A stretch of DNA of 64,000 nucleotides from CAVQWT01 sp963717705. GTDB lineage: Bacteria; Pseudomonadota; Gammaproteobacteria; Burkholderiales; Casimicrobiaceae. The number at the start of each line of letters is the position of its first letter. Position 1 is the first letter of the stretch. The notes under the pieces are model-generated. The model was not told where the DNA came from and ran no database searches. It was given only the letters and a program-made list of their open reading frames with translations. Positions 1 through 12,250 of the stretch are shown piece after piece. The translations under genes and the position numbers were made by a program. Location: NCBI GenBank assembly GCA_963717705.1, contig CAVQWT010000005.1, forward strand, positions 434,001 to 498,000, written 5' to 3'.

Positions 1-126
1 GCCCTCGAGCCGCCAGGAAACCACCAGCGTCAGCCCGATCGAGATCAGCGCGACGGCCAGGAAGATGACCTGGATGCCGACCAGCTTGGCCGACAGTTTC
101 TGGGGAGGACGCAGCGCGGGAGGCAT
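1..126 (-). CDS. N-terminal fragment of a probable NarX-type nitrate/nitrite sensor histidine kinase
   Basis: Only the first 42 codons lie in the window; the gene runs off the left edge. The peptide has a short proline-rich, basic cytoplasmic start (residues 1-14) and then one hydrophobic membrane segment (about 15-37) ending in VSWRLEG. As I recall, betaproteobacterial NarX-like kinases carry a similar S-W-x-L-E-G stretch where the first membrane helix enters the periplasmic nitrate-sensing domain. That is the only basis for the family call. Any membrane-anchored sensor kinase or chemoreceptor could begin this way. No clear Shine-Dalgarno is seen before the ATG at 126. The next gene, recQ, lies upstream of it on the same strand, 82 bp away. 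Confidence 0.45.
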   Translation of the reverse strand, partial: MPPALRPPQKLSAKLVGIQVIFLAVALISIGLTLVVSWRLEG

Positions 127-208
127 GGGAGGAGGCTGGAATGCGGCGCCAGGCGCCGGACCATGGGACAGAATGCCGCATCGGGCCGGTCCCGTGGCTT
201 GATCCGCG

Positions 209-2050
<1,842 letters not shown>

Positions 2051-2187
2051 CGTCACGTATGGGTCAATGCGGGCGCAGGCCTGCCGCACTCCGGTGGAGC
2101 CCTCGGCGCGGAGGCGCCACTATACCGGTCGCTGCCGCCCGCACGCCCGGTCCGCCATCGTCCCCACGCTTTTTCCCGAGAACTGCC

Positions 2188-3423
2188 GTGCCAACAACCG
2201 TCGTCGCGCCTCAACTGTCCATCGACCTGCACGCCGCGGCGAGTTCGTACACCGGACAGGGGGTGTCGGTTCGCGGCTACCTGCACTACCTCGCGCGGCA
2301 CGACGTCGCGATCCGCCTGCTCGACCTGTCGCCGGGCGGCGGCCGCGAGGGGTTCGTCCGGCGCTTTGCCGGCCTCGCCGCCACGCCGCTCGACCCGACG
2401 CGGCCGGGCGCGTGGATCCACGTCGGCGGCGGCGGCGAATTCTCGCCCGGGACCGCGCACCACCGCGACCAGGCGCAGGCCGCGGGCCGCGCCGCGGCGT
2501 ACCACTTGTGGTGGGAACTGCCCGTGCTGCGGCCCGAGGTCGTCGCCGAGCTGGAGCGCTTCGACGCCGTCGTCGTCTCGACGCGCTTCATCGAGGACGT
2601 CGCGCGCCGGCACCTGCGCTCGCCAGCCGTGCTGTACGCGCCGCAGCCGCTGGCGGTGGCCGACCTGCCGCGCCCCGCGCCGGATCGCGGCCGCTTCGGC
2701 ATTCCGCCGGCCGCCGTCGCCGTGCTGTTCGGCTTCGACCCCTCGAGCGACCTCGAGCGCAAGAACCCGCGCGCGGCGCTCGAGGCCTTCGCGCGCGCGG
2801 CCGCGCACGCGCCGCAGTTGCGGCTGGTGATCAAGCTGATGCTGCCGCCGGCCGGTGCCGATGGACTGGCCCCTCGACTGGCCTGGCTGCGGGCTGCCGC
2901 GGCGGCCGATCCTCGGATCATCGTCGTCGACGACGCGCTCGGCGACGACGATCTGTACACGCTGTTCGCCAGCTGCGATGCCTACCTCTCGCTGCACCGC
3001 GCCGAGGGGCTCGGCCTCGGCATGCTCGAGGCGATGCACCTCGGCCTGCCCGTGGTCGCCACCGCGTATTCGGGCAACATGAGCTTCATGGACGAGCGCA
3101 GCGCGTGCCTGGTGCCGTTCCGGACGGTGCCGGTGCAGGGGACGAGCGTGCCGACCTACGCCGCCGTGGCCGCGCTGGGACCCACCTGGGCCGATCCCGA
3201 CGTCGACGCGGCCGCGGCTCACCTCGTGCGCCTGGCCAACGACGCGGGCTGGCGCGCCGAGCGCGGCCGCGCCGCGGCATCCGCCGCCGCCACGTATCAG
3301 CGCGAGGCGCTCCGGTTCGAGTGGCTGGCGGCGCTCGCCGCGATCGCCCGCGAGCGGCAGGCGCGCGCCCTGGCAGCGCGCCGCGTGTACCCGGGCGTCG
3401 CGGCGACGTTCAGGCTCGGCTGA
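2188..3423 (+). CDS. Glycosyltransferase family 4-like protein
   Basis: A 411-aa glycosyltransferase of the GT-B fold, group 1 type. The C-terminal half carries the family signature: RKNPRAALEAF, then a YLSLHRAEGLGLGMLEAM stretch with the nucleotide-sugar-binding E-x7-E arrangement, followed by GLPVVAT. The N-terminal half contains a GQGVSVRGYL loop typical of the acceptor domain. There is no signal peptide or membrane helix, so it should act on the cytoplasmic face. The start is taken as GTG at 2188 (V-P-T-T-V-V); an ATG at 1993 is in frame but lies inside recQ and adds low-complexity residues. The neighbouring GDP-mannose dehydratase faces it 30 bp away, suggesting a polysaccharide or O-antigen role. 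The sugar and acceptor are unknown. Confidence 0.82.
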   Translation: MPTTVVAPQLSIDLHAAASSYTGQGVSVRGYLHYLARHDVAIRLLDLSPGGGREGFVRRFAGLAATPLDPTRPGAWIHVGGGGEFSPGTAHHRDQAQAAGRAAAYHLWWELPVLRPEVVAELERFDAVVVSTRFIEDVARRHLRSPAVLYAPQPLAVADLPRPAPDRGRFGIPPAAVAVLFGFDPSSDLERKNPRAALEAFARAAAHAPQLRLVIKLMLPPAGADGLAPRLAWLRAAAAADPRIIVVDDALGDDDLYTLFASCDAYLSLHRAEGLGLGMLEAMHLGLPVVATAYSGNMSFMDERSACLVPFRTVPVQGTSVPTYAAVAALGPTWADPDVDAAAAHLVRLANDAGWRAERGRAAASAAATYQREALRFEWLAALAAIARERQARALAARRVYPGVAATFRLG

Positions 3424-3453
3424 CCGCCGGCATCGCGGCCGTCGCCGGCCGCT

Positions 3454-4491
3454 TCATGCCGACGCGCCGCGCGCGACCCGCGCGATGTCGGCTTCGACCA
3501 TCGCCCGGCACAGGTCCTCGAGCGGCACGGTCGCCGACCAGCCCAGCTCGCGCCGCGCCTTTGCCGCGTCGCCCGCCAGCCGGTCGACCTCGGCGGGCCG
3601 GTGGAACGCCGGATTGATCCGCACCCGCACCGCGCCATTCGCCGCGTCGATGCCCGTTTCGTCGACGCCGTCGCCCCGCCACTCGATGGCGATGCCGGCA
3701 GCCGCGAACGCCAGCGTCGCGAACTCGCGCACCGACGCCGTGCGGCCGGTCGCCAGCACGAAGGTGTCGGCGCACGGCGCCTGCAGCATCCGCCACATCC
3801 CGGCGACGTACTCCTCAGCGTGGCCCCAGTCGCGCCGCGCGTCGAGGTTGCCGAGCTCCAGCGCGTCCTGCATTCCCGCGCGGATGCGGGCGACGCCGTC
3901 GGTGATCTTGCGGGTGACGAACTCGCGACCGCGCAGCGGCGACTCGTGGTTGAACAGGATGCCGCTGGCGGCGAAGATGCCGTGCGCCTCGCGGTAGTTG
4001 ACCGTCATCCAGTGCGCGTACAGCTTGGCCGCGCCGTAGGGGCTGCGCGGATGGAACGGCGTCTCCTCGTTCTGCGGCGAGACGCGCGCCTTGCCGAACA
4101 TTTCCGACGTGCTGGCCTGGTAGAAGCGGATGCCGGTGTCGACGCTGCGTATCGCCTCGAGCAGGTTCACCGCGCCGATGCCGTTGACCTTGGCCGTCAG
4201 CACCGGCTGGCCGAACGACGCGGCGACGAAACTCTGCGCCGCCAGGTTGTACACCTCGGCCGGCGCCGCGACGTCGAGCAGCCGCAGGCAGGCGCCCGCA
4301 TCCTGGACGTCGCATTCGACCAGGCGCAGCTCGGGATGCGCGGCGACGCCGAGCTCCTCGAGGCGCCAGAAGTGGGTCGAGCTCGTGCGCCGGAACGCGC
4401 CGAAGACGCGGTAGCCGCGGTCGAGCAGCCAGCGCGCGAGGTACGCGCCGTCCTGGCCGGTGATGCCGGTGATTACCGCCGACTTCGTCAT
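3454..4491 (-). CDS. gmd: GDP-mannose 4,6-dehydratase
   Basis: This 345-aa short-chain dehydrogenase/reductase converts GDP-mannose to GDP-4-keto-6-deoxymannose, the precursor of GDP-fucose, GDP-rhamnose and GDP-perosamine. It shows the N-terminal NADP-binding motif TGITGQDGAYL (residues 8-18), the family hallmark STSEMFGK (127-134) and the catalytic Tyr152-x3-Lys156 in SPYGAAKLYAHW. NHESPLRGREFVTRKIT and RDWGHAEEYV are near-invariant Gmd signatures. Length fits the family. No GDP-fucose synthase or RMD reductase follows in this window, so the final deoxysugar cannot be named. It is convergent with the glycosyltransferase at 2188-3423 and starts 16 bp after the stop of the upstream ABC1 kinase gene, so those two may be cotranscribed. 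Confidence 0.93.
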   Translation of the reverse strand: MTKSAVITGITGQDGAYLARWLLDRGYRVFGAFRRTSSTHFWRLEELGVAAHPELRLVECDVQDAGACLRLLDVAAPAEVYNLAAQSFVAASFGQPVLTAKVNGIGAVNLLEAIRSVDTGIRFYQASTSEMFGKARVSPQNEETPFHPRSPYGAAKLYAHWMTVNYREAHGIFAASGILFNHESPLRGREFVTRKITDGVARIRAGMQDALELGNLDARRDWGHAEEYVAGMWRMLQAPCADTFVLATGRTASVREFATLAFAAAGIAIEWRGDGVDETGIDAANGAVRVRINPAFHRPAEVDRLAGDAAKARRELGWSATVPLEDLCRAMVEADIARVARGASA

Positions 4492-4507
4492 CGCGACACG
4501 CTCCCCC

Positions 4508-5830
4508 TCATCGCCGCGGCAGGAACGGCAGCACCAGCGCGTGCGCGTCGACCTGCGCCCCGATGCGCGCCAGCAGCAGGAACGAGCCGACGAGCTTGCG
4601 CTGCAGGAAGATCGTCTCGGGCGGCGGCGGTCGCAGCAGGCGCTTCCGGAATGCCAACTCGAAGCCGAGGTCGCGCACCCGCGCCGGCAGGTCCGAGTGC
4701 CCGAAATCGTAGCGCCCCGGATGCCGCAGCGGCTCGCAGACCAGGAAGCAGACGTCGACGACCGCCGCGATCCGGTCCGGCGGGTCGTCGGGCAGCGCGT
4801 ACCCGATGCGGATGGCCGCGCGCGCGACCGCCTCCCGGTCGCCGTCGATCACGCCCCGGGTGACGTGCGCGAAGTGGCCGACGAAGGCGGCGGCGAAGCT
4901 CTGCGTGGCGCCGAAATCGAGCAGCACCACCCGCCCGCTCTCCGGCTGGTACAGATAGTTGGCGAAGTTGGGGTCGGTCTGCATGACCCGGAACTCGAAC
5001 AGCTCGCGGAACAGCAGGCGCTCGAGCAGCTTGCCGACCGCGTTGCGCCGGGCCTGCGGCGCGGAGGCGAGCGCGTCGAGCGGCTCGCCCTCGACGAAGT
5101 CCATCGCCATGATGCGCGGCGTCGTCAGGTCCCGGTGCACGCCCGGGACCAGCAGCGCCGGCTCGTCGGCGACGAGGCCCGCATAGCGCTCCAGGAACCT
5201 CGCTTCCCGGAGATAGTCGGCCTCCTGCGCGAGCTGCCGCTTCGCTTCGGCTGCGAGGCCGTCGACGTCGAGGTCGACGGGCAGCAGGTTGAACAGCCGC
5301 AGCAGCGCCGCCACGTTGTCGACGTCGCTGGCGATCGAGCGGGCGACGCCGGGGTACTGGATCTTCAGCGCGAGGTCGCGCCCGTCCGCGGCGACCACCC
5401 GGTGCACCTGCCCGATCGACGCCGCGGCCACCGGCTCGTCGTCGAATTTGGCGAACAGCCGCCGCCAGCCGGCGCCGTACTCGCGCCCCAGCACGCGGTG
5501 CAGCTGCTGCGCCGGCATCGGCGCTGCCTGCGAGCGCAGCACCGCCAGCGCATGGGCGAACTCCGGCGGCAGCACGTCTTCGCCCTGCAGCGAAACGAGC
5601 TGGCCGATCTTCATCGCCGCGCCGCGCAGGCGGGCGAGCCGCGCCGCCAGCCGCCGGGCGTTGGGCGCCGACAAGAGCGCACCGCGGAAGTCCGGCGCCT
5701 GCCCGCGCGCCATGCGCATGAGCCCTTCCGTCGCGGCCCCCGCGGCAAGCCCGCCCGCGGCGAGGCCCATCCTCGCGAGACGGCCGAGGCGGGACTGCGG
5801 GATGGGGGCGGGAGGCGGCTTGCGGGTCAT
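4508..5830 (-). CDS. ABC1/UbiB (ADCK/COQ8)-family atypical kinase
   Basis: A 440-aa member of the ABC1 (UbiB/COQ8) family of atypical protein-kinase-like ATPases. The diagnostic KxGQ motif is present (MKIGQLVSLQGEDVLPPEF), as are the Ala-rich nucleotide loop (AAASIGQVH), the ion-pair lysine in LALKIQYPG, and the metal-binding D-F-G (LLDFGATQSF). A hydrophobic, Ala/Gly-rich segment near the N-terminus may associate with membrane. UbiB itself supports ubiquinone synthesis and carries C-terminal membrane helices that are not obvious here. This looks like the shorter, COQ8-like cousin rather than ubiB proper, so no symbol is given. The ATG at 5830 (MTRKPPPAP) is preferred over an upstream in-frame codon at 5887. 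Confidence 0.85.
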   Translation of the reverse strand: MTRKPPPAPIPQSRLGRLARMGLAAGGLAAGAATEGLMRMARGQAPDFRGALLSAPNARRLAARLARLRGAAMKIGQLVSLQGEDVLPPEFAHALAVLRSQAAPMPAQQLHRVLGREYGAGWRRLFAKFDDEPVAAASIGQVHRVVAADGRDLALKIQYPGVARSIASDVDNVAALLRLFNLLPVDLDVDGLAAEAKRQLAQEADYLREARFLERYAGLVADEPALLVPGVHRDLTTPRIMAMDFVEGEPLDALASAPQARRNAVGKLLERLLFRELFEFRVMQTDPNFANYLYQPESGRVVLLDFGATQSFAAAFVGHFAHVTRGVIDGDREAVARAAIRIGYALPDDPPDRIAAVVDVCFLVCEPLRHPGRYDFGHSDLPARVRDLGFELAFRKRLLRPPPPETIFLQRKLVGSFLLLARIGAQVDAHALVLPFLPRR

Positions 5831-6037
5831 CGGAACGTGGGTGGGCGCGGGAGACTTCGCCCATTCTACGGGGGGACCTCGGGCCACCGCAGGCGGGTCG
5901 GCGCGGAAGGCAACGCAGGCGCGACGTGGGTAGGACGGCGCGATTGCGGGATGGAATACGCGGCGCCGCCGCGGGGCGCCGCGGCTTCGAACCGGTCTCG
6001 CTCCGGGGGGAGAGTGAATCAGGGGCTAGAGGAGGAC

Positions 6038-6128
6038 TGGCGGAGAGGGCGGGATTCGAACCCGCGGAGGGCTATTAACCCTCGCACGCTTTCCAGGCGT
6101 GTGACTTAAACCGCTCATCCACCTCTCC
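6038..6128 (-). tRNA. tRNA-Ser (anticodon GGA)
   Basis: The minus strand folds into a class II tRNA with a long variable arm. The 7-bp acceptor stem is GGAGAGG pairing with CCTCTCC, followed by discriminator G and an encoded CCA (6038-6040). The anticodon stem CACGC/GCGTG encloses the loop CTGGAAA, giving anticodon GGA at 6092-6094, which reads UCC and UCU. The T-arm contains GGTTCGAATCC. It stands alone between the ABC1 kinase gene and an ABC permease. No integrase or duplicated 3' end that would mark it as an attachment site is visible nearby. Confidence 0.97.
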
Positions 6129-6200
6129 GTGGAGGCGCGATTTTACCGCAGTCCGGCGCCGGCCGCCGCCCGCCGCGGCCGCCCGCCCGGGGCGAGCGCC

Positions 6201-6977
6201 CTACCCCCCCGCCTGCGACCCGCGGTGCGCCCAGCCGGTCGTCCGCCGCTCGACGACGGCGAAGAGCTCGTACATCACCATCGCCATCACGCCGATCACG
6301 AACAGCCCGGCGAACACCAGCGGCATCCGCATCGACGACCCGGCCGACATCATCAGGTAGCCGATGCCCTCGTTCGCCGCCACGGTCTCGGACACGACGG
6401 TGCCGACGAAGGCGAGCGTGATCGCCACCTTCAGCGACGCGAAGAAGTACGGCAGCGAGCGCGGCAGGCCGACCTTGAGCAGCACGTCCTTGCGCGTCGC
6501 GCCCAGCGAGCGCAGCACGTCCTCGAGCTCGGGCTCCAGCGTCGCGAGCCCGGTCGCGACGTTGACCATGATGGGGAAGAAGCAGATCAGGAACGCGGTC
6601 AGGATCGCCGGCGTCGCGCCGATGCCGAACCAGACGACGAGGATCGGCACGAACGCCGCCTTGGGGATGCTGTTGAACGCGACCAGCAGCGGGTAGAGCG
6701 CGCTGTAGATGACGCGCGAGCTGCCGACGAGGAAGCCCAGCAGCAGGCCGACGGTGACGCCGAGGGCGAAGCCGGCCATCGTCGTCCAGTAGGTGCGCCA
6801 GGCGTGGCCGGCGATCGGGCCGGCGAACTCGACCAGCGCCTTCGCGATCGCCGTCGGCGCGGGGAAGATGAAGTCCGACACCGCGAACACGCGGCACACG
6901 GCCTCCCACGTGAGCAGGATCAGCAGCGACAGGATCCACGGGCCCAGCCGCTCGAGGCGGCGCTCGCGCTCGGTCAT
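6201..6977 (-). CDS. ABC transporter permease, NitT/TauT (SsuC/TauC) type
   Basis: A 258-aa inner-membrane permease with about six hydrophobic segments and the BPD-transport EAA loop (LEDVLRSLGATRKDVLLKVGLPRSLP). It matches the SsuC/TauC/NrtB class that imports small anions, sulfonates or pyrimidine precursors. It is the last gene of a three-gene operon (binding protein 7865-8905, ATPase 6979-7824, permease), separated from the ATPase stop by a single base. The solute cannot be deduced: no sulfonatase, nitrate reductase or thiamine gene lies beside it. Confidence 0.88.
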   Translation of the reverse strand: MTERERRLERLGPWILSLLILLTWEAVCRVFAVSDFIFPAPTAIAKALVEFAGPIAGHAWRTYWTTMAGFALGVTVGLLLGFLVGSSRVIYSALYPLLVAFNSIPKAAFVPILVVWFGIGATPAILTAFLICFFPIMVNVATGLATLEPELEDVLRSLGATRKDVLLKVGLPRSLPYFFASLKVAITLAFVGTVVSETVAANEGIGYLMMSAGSSMRMPLVFAGLFVIGVMAMVMYELFAVVERRTTGWAHRGSQAGG

Positions 6978-6978
6978 C

Positions 6979-7824
6979 TCAGGTCTTCCGGATGAGGCCG
7001 ATGCGCTCGCGCAGCTCGTGCACGATGCCGGTGAACTGGTCGCCGTAGGTCACGTCGAGGTCGCGCGGGCGGGCGAGGTCGATGGCGCGCTGCGCCACGA
7101 TGCGGCCGGGCCGCTTGCTCATCACGCAGACGGTGTCGGCGAGGAACACCGCTTCGCGCAGGTCGTGCGTGACCAGGATGACGGTGAATTTCTGCAGCTG
7201 CCACAGGTCGCGCAGCACGCACCACAGCTCCTCGCGCGTGAACGCGTCGAGCGCGCCGAACGGCTCGTCGAGCAGCAGCATCTCGGGCTGGTGGATGAGC
7301 GCGCGGCAGATCGACGCGCGCTGCTGCATGCCGCCGGAAAGCTGCCACGGGAACTTGTCCTCGTAGCCTTTGAGCCCCACGGTCGCGAGCAGCGCGCGGG
7401 CGCGCTCGGCGAACTGCGCGCGGTCGCGCTTGAACGTCCGGCGGAACGGCTCGACGATCTCCAGCGGCAGCAGCACGTTGTCCAGCGTCGTCCGCCACGG
7501 CAGCAGCGTCGGCGCCTGGAACGCCATGCCGACGATCTTGAGCGGCCCGGTGACCTCGTGGCCGTCGACGATGACGGTGCCCCTCGTCGGCGGCTTCAGG
7601 CCCGTCGCCAGCTTCATGAACGTCGACTTGCCGCAGCCCGACGGCCCGACGATGGCGACGAACTCCCCGGGCTCGATCGTGAGGGTGATGTCCTCGACGG
7701 CGAAGTCGTCGTGCCCCTCGTAGGCGAGGAACACGTTGGTGAACTCGACGCGGCCGCGCGCTCCCGCGGGCACGCCCTCGGGAGACGACGCGGCCGGCGC
7801 CACCCGCACGCCGACGTCGCTCAC
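6979..7824 (-). CDS. ABC transporter ATP-binding protein, NitT/TauT (SsuB/TauB) type
   Basis: A 281-aa cytoplasmic ATPase subunit. Walker A is GPSGCGKST, the Q-loop sits in AFQAPTLLPWRTTLDNV, the signature is LSGGMQQRASICRAL, Walker B is MLLLDEPFGALD and the switch His is in VTHDLREAV. The R-T-T-L-D-N-V and D-L-R-E-A-V wording is typical of the TauB/SsuB branch. An extended N-terminus of about 25 residues before the first strand is slightly unusual. It powers the permease at 6201-6977 and partners the periplasmic protein at 7865-8905, whose gene ends 40 bp upstream. Confidence 0.92.
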   Translation of the reverse strand: MSDVGVRVAPAASSPEGVPAGARGRVEFTNVFLAYEGHDDFAVEDITLTIEPGEFVAIVGPSGCGKSTFMKLATGLKPPTRGTVIVDGHEVTGPLKIVGMAFQAPTLLPWRTTLDNVLLPLEIVEPFRRTFKRDRAQFAERARALLATVGLKGYEDKFPWQLSGGMQQRASICRALIHQPEMLLLDEPFGALDAFTREELWCVLRDLWQLQKFTVILVTHDLREAVFLADTVCVMSKRPGRIVAQRAIDLARPRDLDVTYGDQFTGIVHELRERIGLIRKT

Positions 7825-7864
7825 GCCGCCTCCCGCCGCCGCGGCCCTCGCGCTTCCCTCGACC

Positions 7865-8905
7865 TCACTTCGGAAACACCATGCGGTCGGCCTTCGCCGG
7901 CAGGAAGCCCGCGTTGAACACCTGCTCCGGCGTGACGGGGTTCTTGAGCTCGAACGCCGACGACACCTGCGTCACCATGTCCGCAAGGCGCGCCGGCTGC
8001 ACGCCGCCCAGGCCGTCGGCCTTCGCCGTCGGCGTCGCGATCACGCTGTCGATGGCGAGCTTCATCCGCCGCTTCTCCAGCGCCTCGTCGACCAGCGCGT
8101 CGCGCTCCTTCACGTACCGGATCGAGCCGTCGGGGTCGGCCAGCACGTCCTTCATTCCCTTGGTGAACGCGCGCAGGAACGCCTTCACCACTTCCGGCTT
8201 CTCCTTCAGGAACTGCTCGGACACGATGATCGCGTTGCCGTAGAGGTTGACGCCGTACTTCGGGTACATCATCACGTCGACGTCCTCGTCCTTGACGCCG
8301 CGCGCGTTGAGGTTGAGCAGGCTGGTGAAGTAGAACCCGGTGATGGCGTCGACGTCGCCGCGCACCAGCATCGTCTCGCGCAGCGGCGGGTCCATCGCGG
8401 TCCACGCGATCTTTCCGGCGTCGAGCTTGTTCGCCTTGACGAAGATCGGGAACGCGCGGCGGCCGGCGTCGAACACCGGCGCGCCCATCTTCCTGCCCTG
8501 CAGATCCGCCGGCGCCTTGATCCCGGTCTTCTTCAGCGAGAAGACCGCGGCCGGGGTCGAGTCGTAGACCATCATCACCGCCACCGGCTTGTTCGGCGCC
8601 GTCGGGTTGTTGCCGACGAACTCGATCAGCGCCGCGAGGTCGGCGAAGCCCATCTGGTAGGTGCCCGACGCGACGCGGTTGACGGCGTTGCCCGAGCCGT
8701 TGCCGGCGTCGACGGTGACGTCGAGCTTCTCCGCGGCGAAGTAGCCCTTCGCCTTCGGCAGCAGGAACATCGCCGCGGGACCCTCGAACCGCCAGTCGAG
8801 CTGGAAGGCGATCTTGGTGTCCTGGGCGACGGCGGCGGTGGCGCCGAAGGTCAGCGCCGCGGCCAGCGCGGTGCCGGCAAGGCAGGCTCGAATGCGGTTC
8901 GACAT
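7865..8905 (-). CDS. NMT1/THI5-like periplasmic substrate-binding protein
   Basis: A 346-aa secreted solute-binding protein. Residues 1-27 form a Sec signal peptide with a probable cleavage after AVA (TAAVAQDTK). The mature protein opens with IAFQLDWRFEGPAAMF, where the L-D-W pattern near the N-terminus is common to the NMT1/THI5-like family of NitT/TauT importers. This family binds pyrimidine thiamine precursors, sulfonates, nitrate, formamides and others, so the ligand is open. I looked for a TPP riboswitch in the 213 bp before the gene and saw none. It heads the operon that continues into the ATPase and permease genes. maeB lies upstream on the same strand. Confidence 0.87.
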   Translation of the reverse strand: MSNRIRACLAGTALAAALTFGATAAVAQDTKIAFQLDWRFEGPAAMFLLPKAKGYFAAEKLDVTVDAGNGSGNAVNRVASGTYQMGFADLAALIEFVGNNPTAPNKPVAVMMVYDSTPAAVFSLKKTGIKAPADLQGRKMGAPVFDAGRRAFPIFVKANKLDAGKIAWTAMDPPLRETMLVRGDVDAITGFYFTSLLNLNARGVKDEDVDVMMYPKYGVNLYGNAIIVSEQFLKEKPEVVKAFLRAFTKGMKDVLADPDGSIRYVKERDALVDEALEKRRMKLAIDSVIATPTAKADGLGGVQPARLADMVTQVSSAFELKNPVTPEQVFNAGFLPAKADRMVFPK

Positions 8906-9118
8906 CGTGGATCTCCCGGAGGGCGGATGGCGGTTGCGGAAACGTCAGGAAACGGCGGCGGCGGATCGGCCTGCACAACAAGCGGGCATTCCTGCAGGCC
9001 CGAAGGCGGCGGCGCACCGTTACGGCGCGCGCAGCCCCGAATCCGGGCCGGATCCGTGAATGTTAGCGAAATCCGTGCCCCGGGTGCCTGGACGATGGCC
9101 GCGCCGGGGCTCCCGGCG

Positions 9119-11410
<2,292 letters not shown>

Positions 11411-11515
11411 GGGGTTTTTCCCGTCGAAAGGGGTGTCGACCGACGATCATAGCCGATCGGTCACGCCGCCCGGACGGGCGGGCCGGCGCGCCGCCGGCGA
11501 CCGGCGTCCCGTCCC

Positions 11516-11556
11516 TTGACGCGGCGCAAGGTCGCAGGGGGGTGGTTCGCTATAAT
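11516..11556 (+). promoter_or_regulatory. Candidate ccm operon promoter with degenerate FNR-like site
   Basis: A perfect -10 hexamer TATAAT is at 11551-11556. No -35 stands at the right spacing (positions 11528-11533 read AAGGTC). Instead the half-palindrome TTGAC-GCGG-CGCAA at 11516-11529 is centred about 41 bp before the expected transcription start (11563-11564), the class II position for FNR/CRP-type activators. It matches 7 of the 10 defined FNR positions. TTGACG here cannot be an ordinary -35, because 29 bp separate it from the -10. The leader to ccmA would be about 70 nt. The -10 is solid; the regulator assignment is inference. Confidence 0.5.
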
Positions 11557-11633
11557 GCGAGGTTGGTCGCGCCCCGATGTCCGGACGCGTCCCGATCCCT
11601 CATCCCCTGCCCCTGCCACCAACCCGCTTCCCG

Positions 11634-12248
11634 ATGCTCGAAGCCCGAGACCTCGCCGCCCGCCGCGGCCACGCCCGCCTGTTCTCCGGCGTGAGCTTCC
11701 GCGTCGACCGCGGGCAGGTGCTGGTCGTGACCGGCGCCAACGGCACGGGCAAGACGACGCTGCTGCGGATGCTGGCGGGCTTCTCCCTCCCGGAGCACGG
11801 CGAGATCCGCTGGGACGGCGAGGCGATGGCGCCGTTCGACCCGCGGTTGCGGGCCGCGATCGCGTTCGCCGGGCACGCGCCGGCGCTGAAGGACGAGCTG
11901 ACCGCCGAGGAGAACCTCGCGTCGCTGGCGGCGCTGGCCGGCGAATCGGTCACCCCCGACGAGCTGCGCCGCGCGCTCGCCGAGGTGGCGCTCGAGCGCA
12001 AGCGCGCGCTGCCCGCCCGCGTGCTGTCCCAGGGCCAGCGGCGCCGGATCGGCCTCGCCCGGCTCGCGCTCGCGCACCGGCGCCTGTGGGTGCTCGACGA
12101 GCCGGTCACCGCTCTGGACGCCGCCGGCACCGCGCTGCTCGCCGACATGGTCCGCCGGCATCTCGAATCCGGCGGCGTCGCCGTCGCCGCGACCCACGCG
12201 CCGCTCGGCCTGCCGGACGCCCGCGTGCAGCCGCTGGCGCTGGCCTGA
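11634..12248 (+). CDS. ccmA: Heme exporter ATP-binding protein CcmA
   Basis: CcmA is the cytoplasmic ATPase of the CcmABCD complex that frees holo-CcmE during System I cytochrome c maturation. The 204-aa protein has Walker A GANGTGKTT (34-42), the signature LSQGQRRRIGLARL, Walker B WVLDEPVTALD and the switch His in AATHAPL, all in the compact form usual for CcmA. ATG at 11634 (MLEARDLAAR) is chosen; an in-frame ATG at 11577 would add 19 proline-rich residues. It is the first gene of a nine-gene ccm operon and is followed 2 bp later by ccmB. Confidence 0.95.
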   Translation: MLEARDLAARRGHARLFSGVSFRVDRGQVLVVTGANGTGKTTLLRMLAGFSLPEHGEIRWDGEAMAPFDPRLRAAIAFAGHAPALKDELTAEENLASLAALAGESVTPDELRRALAEVALERKRALPARVLSQGQRRRIGLARLALAHRRLWVLDEPVTALDAAGTALLADMVRRHLESGGVAVAATHAPLGLPDARVQPLALA

Positions 12249-12250
12249 CG

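Noticed and set aside
6038..6128. tRNA-Ser as a phage or island attachment site
   Set aside because: No integrase, no duplicated tRNA 3' end and no change in base composition are visible on either side.
8906..9118. TPP riboswitch before the THI5-like binding protein
   Set aside because: The conserved CTGAGA and ACCTGATCTGGATAATGCC-type elements are not present on the minus strand.
11516..11556. TTGACG plus TATAAT read as an ordinary sigma-70 promoter
   Set aside because: The spacing is 29 bp, far from 16-18, so TTGACG cannot serve as the -35; it was reconsidered as part of an activator site.
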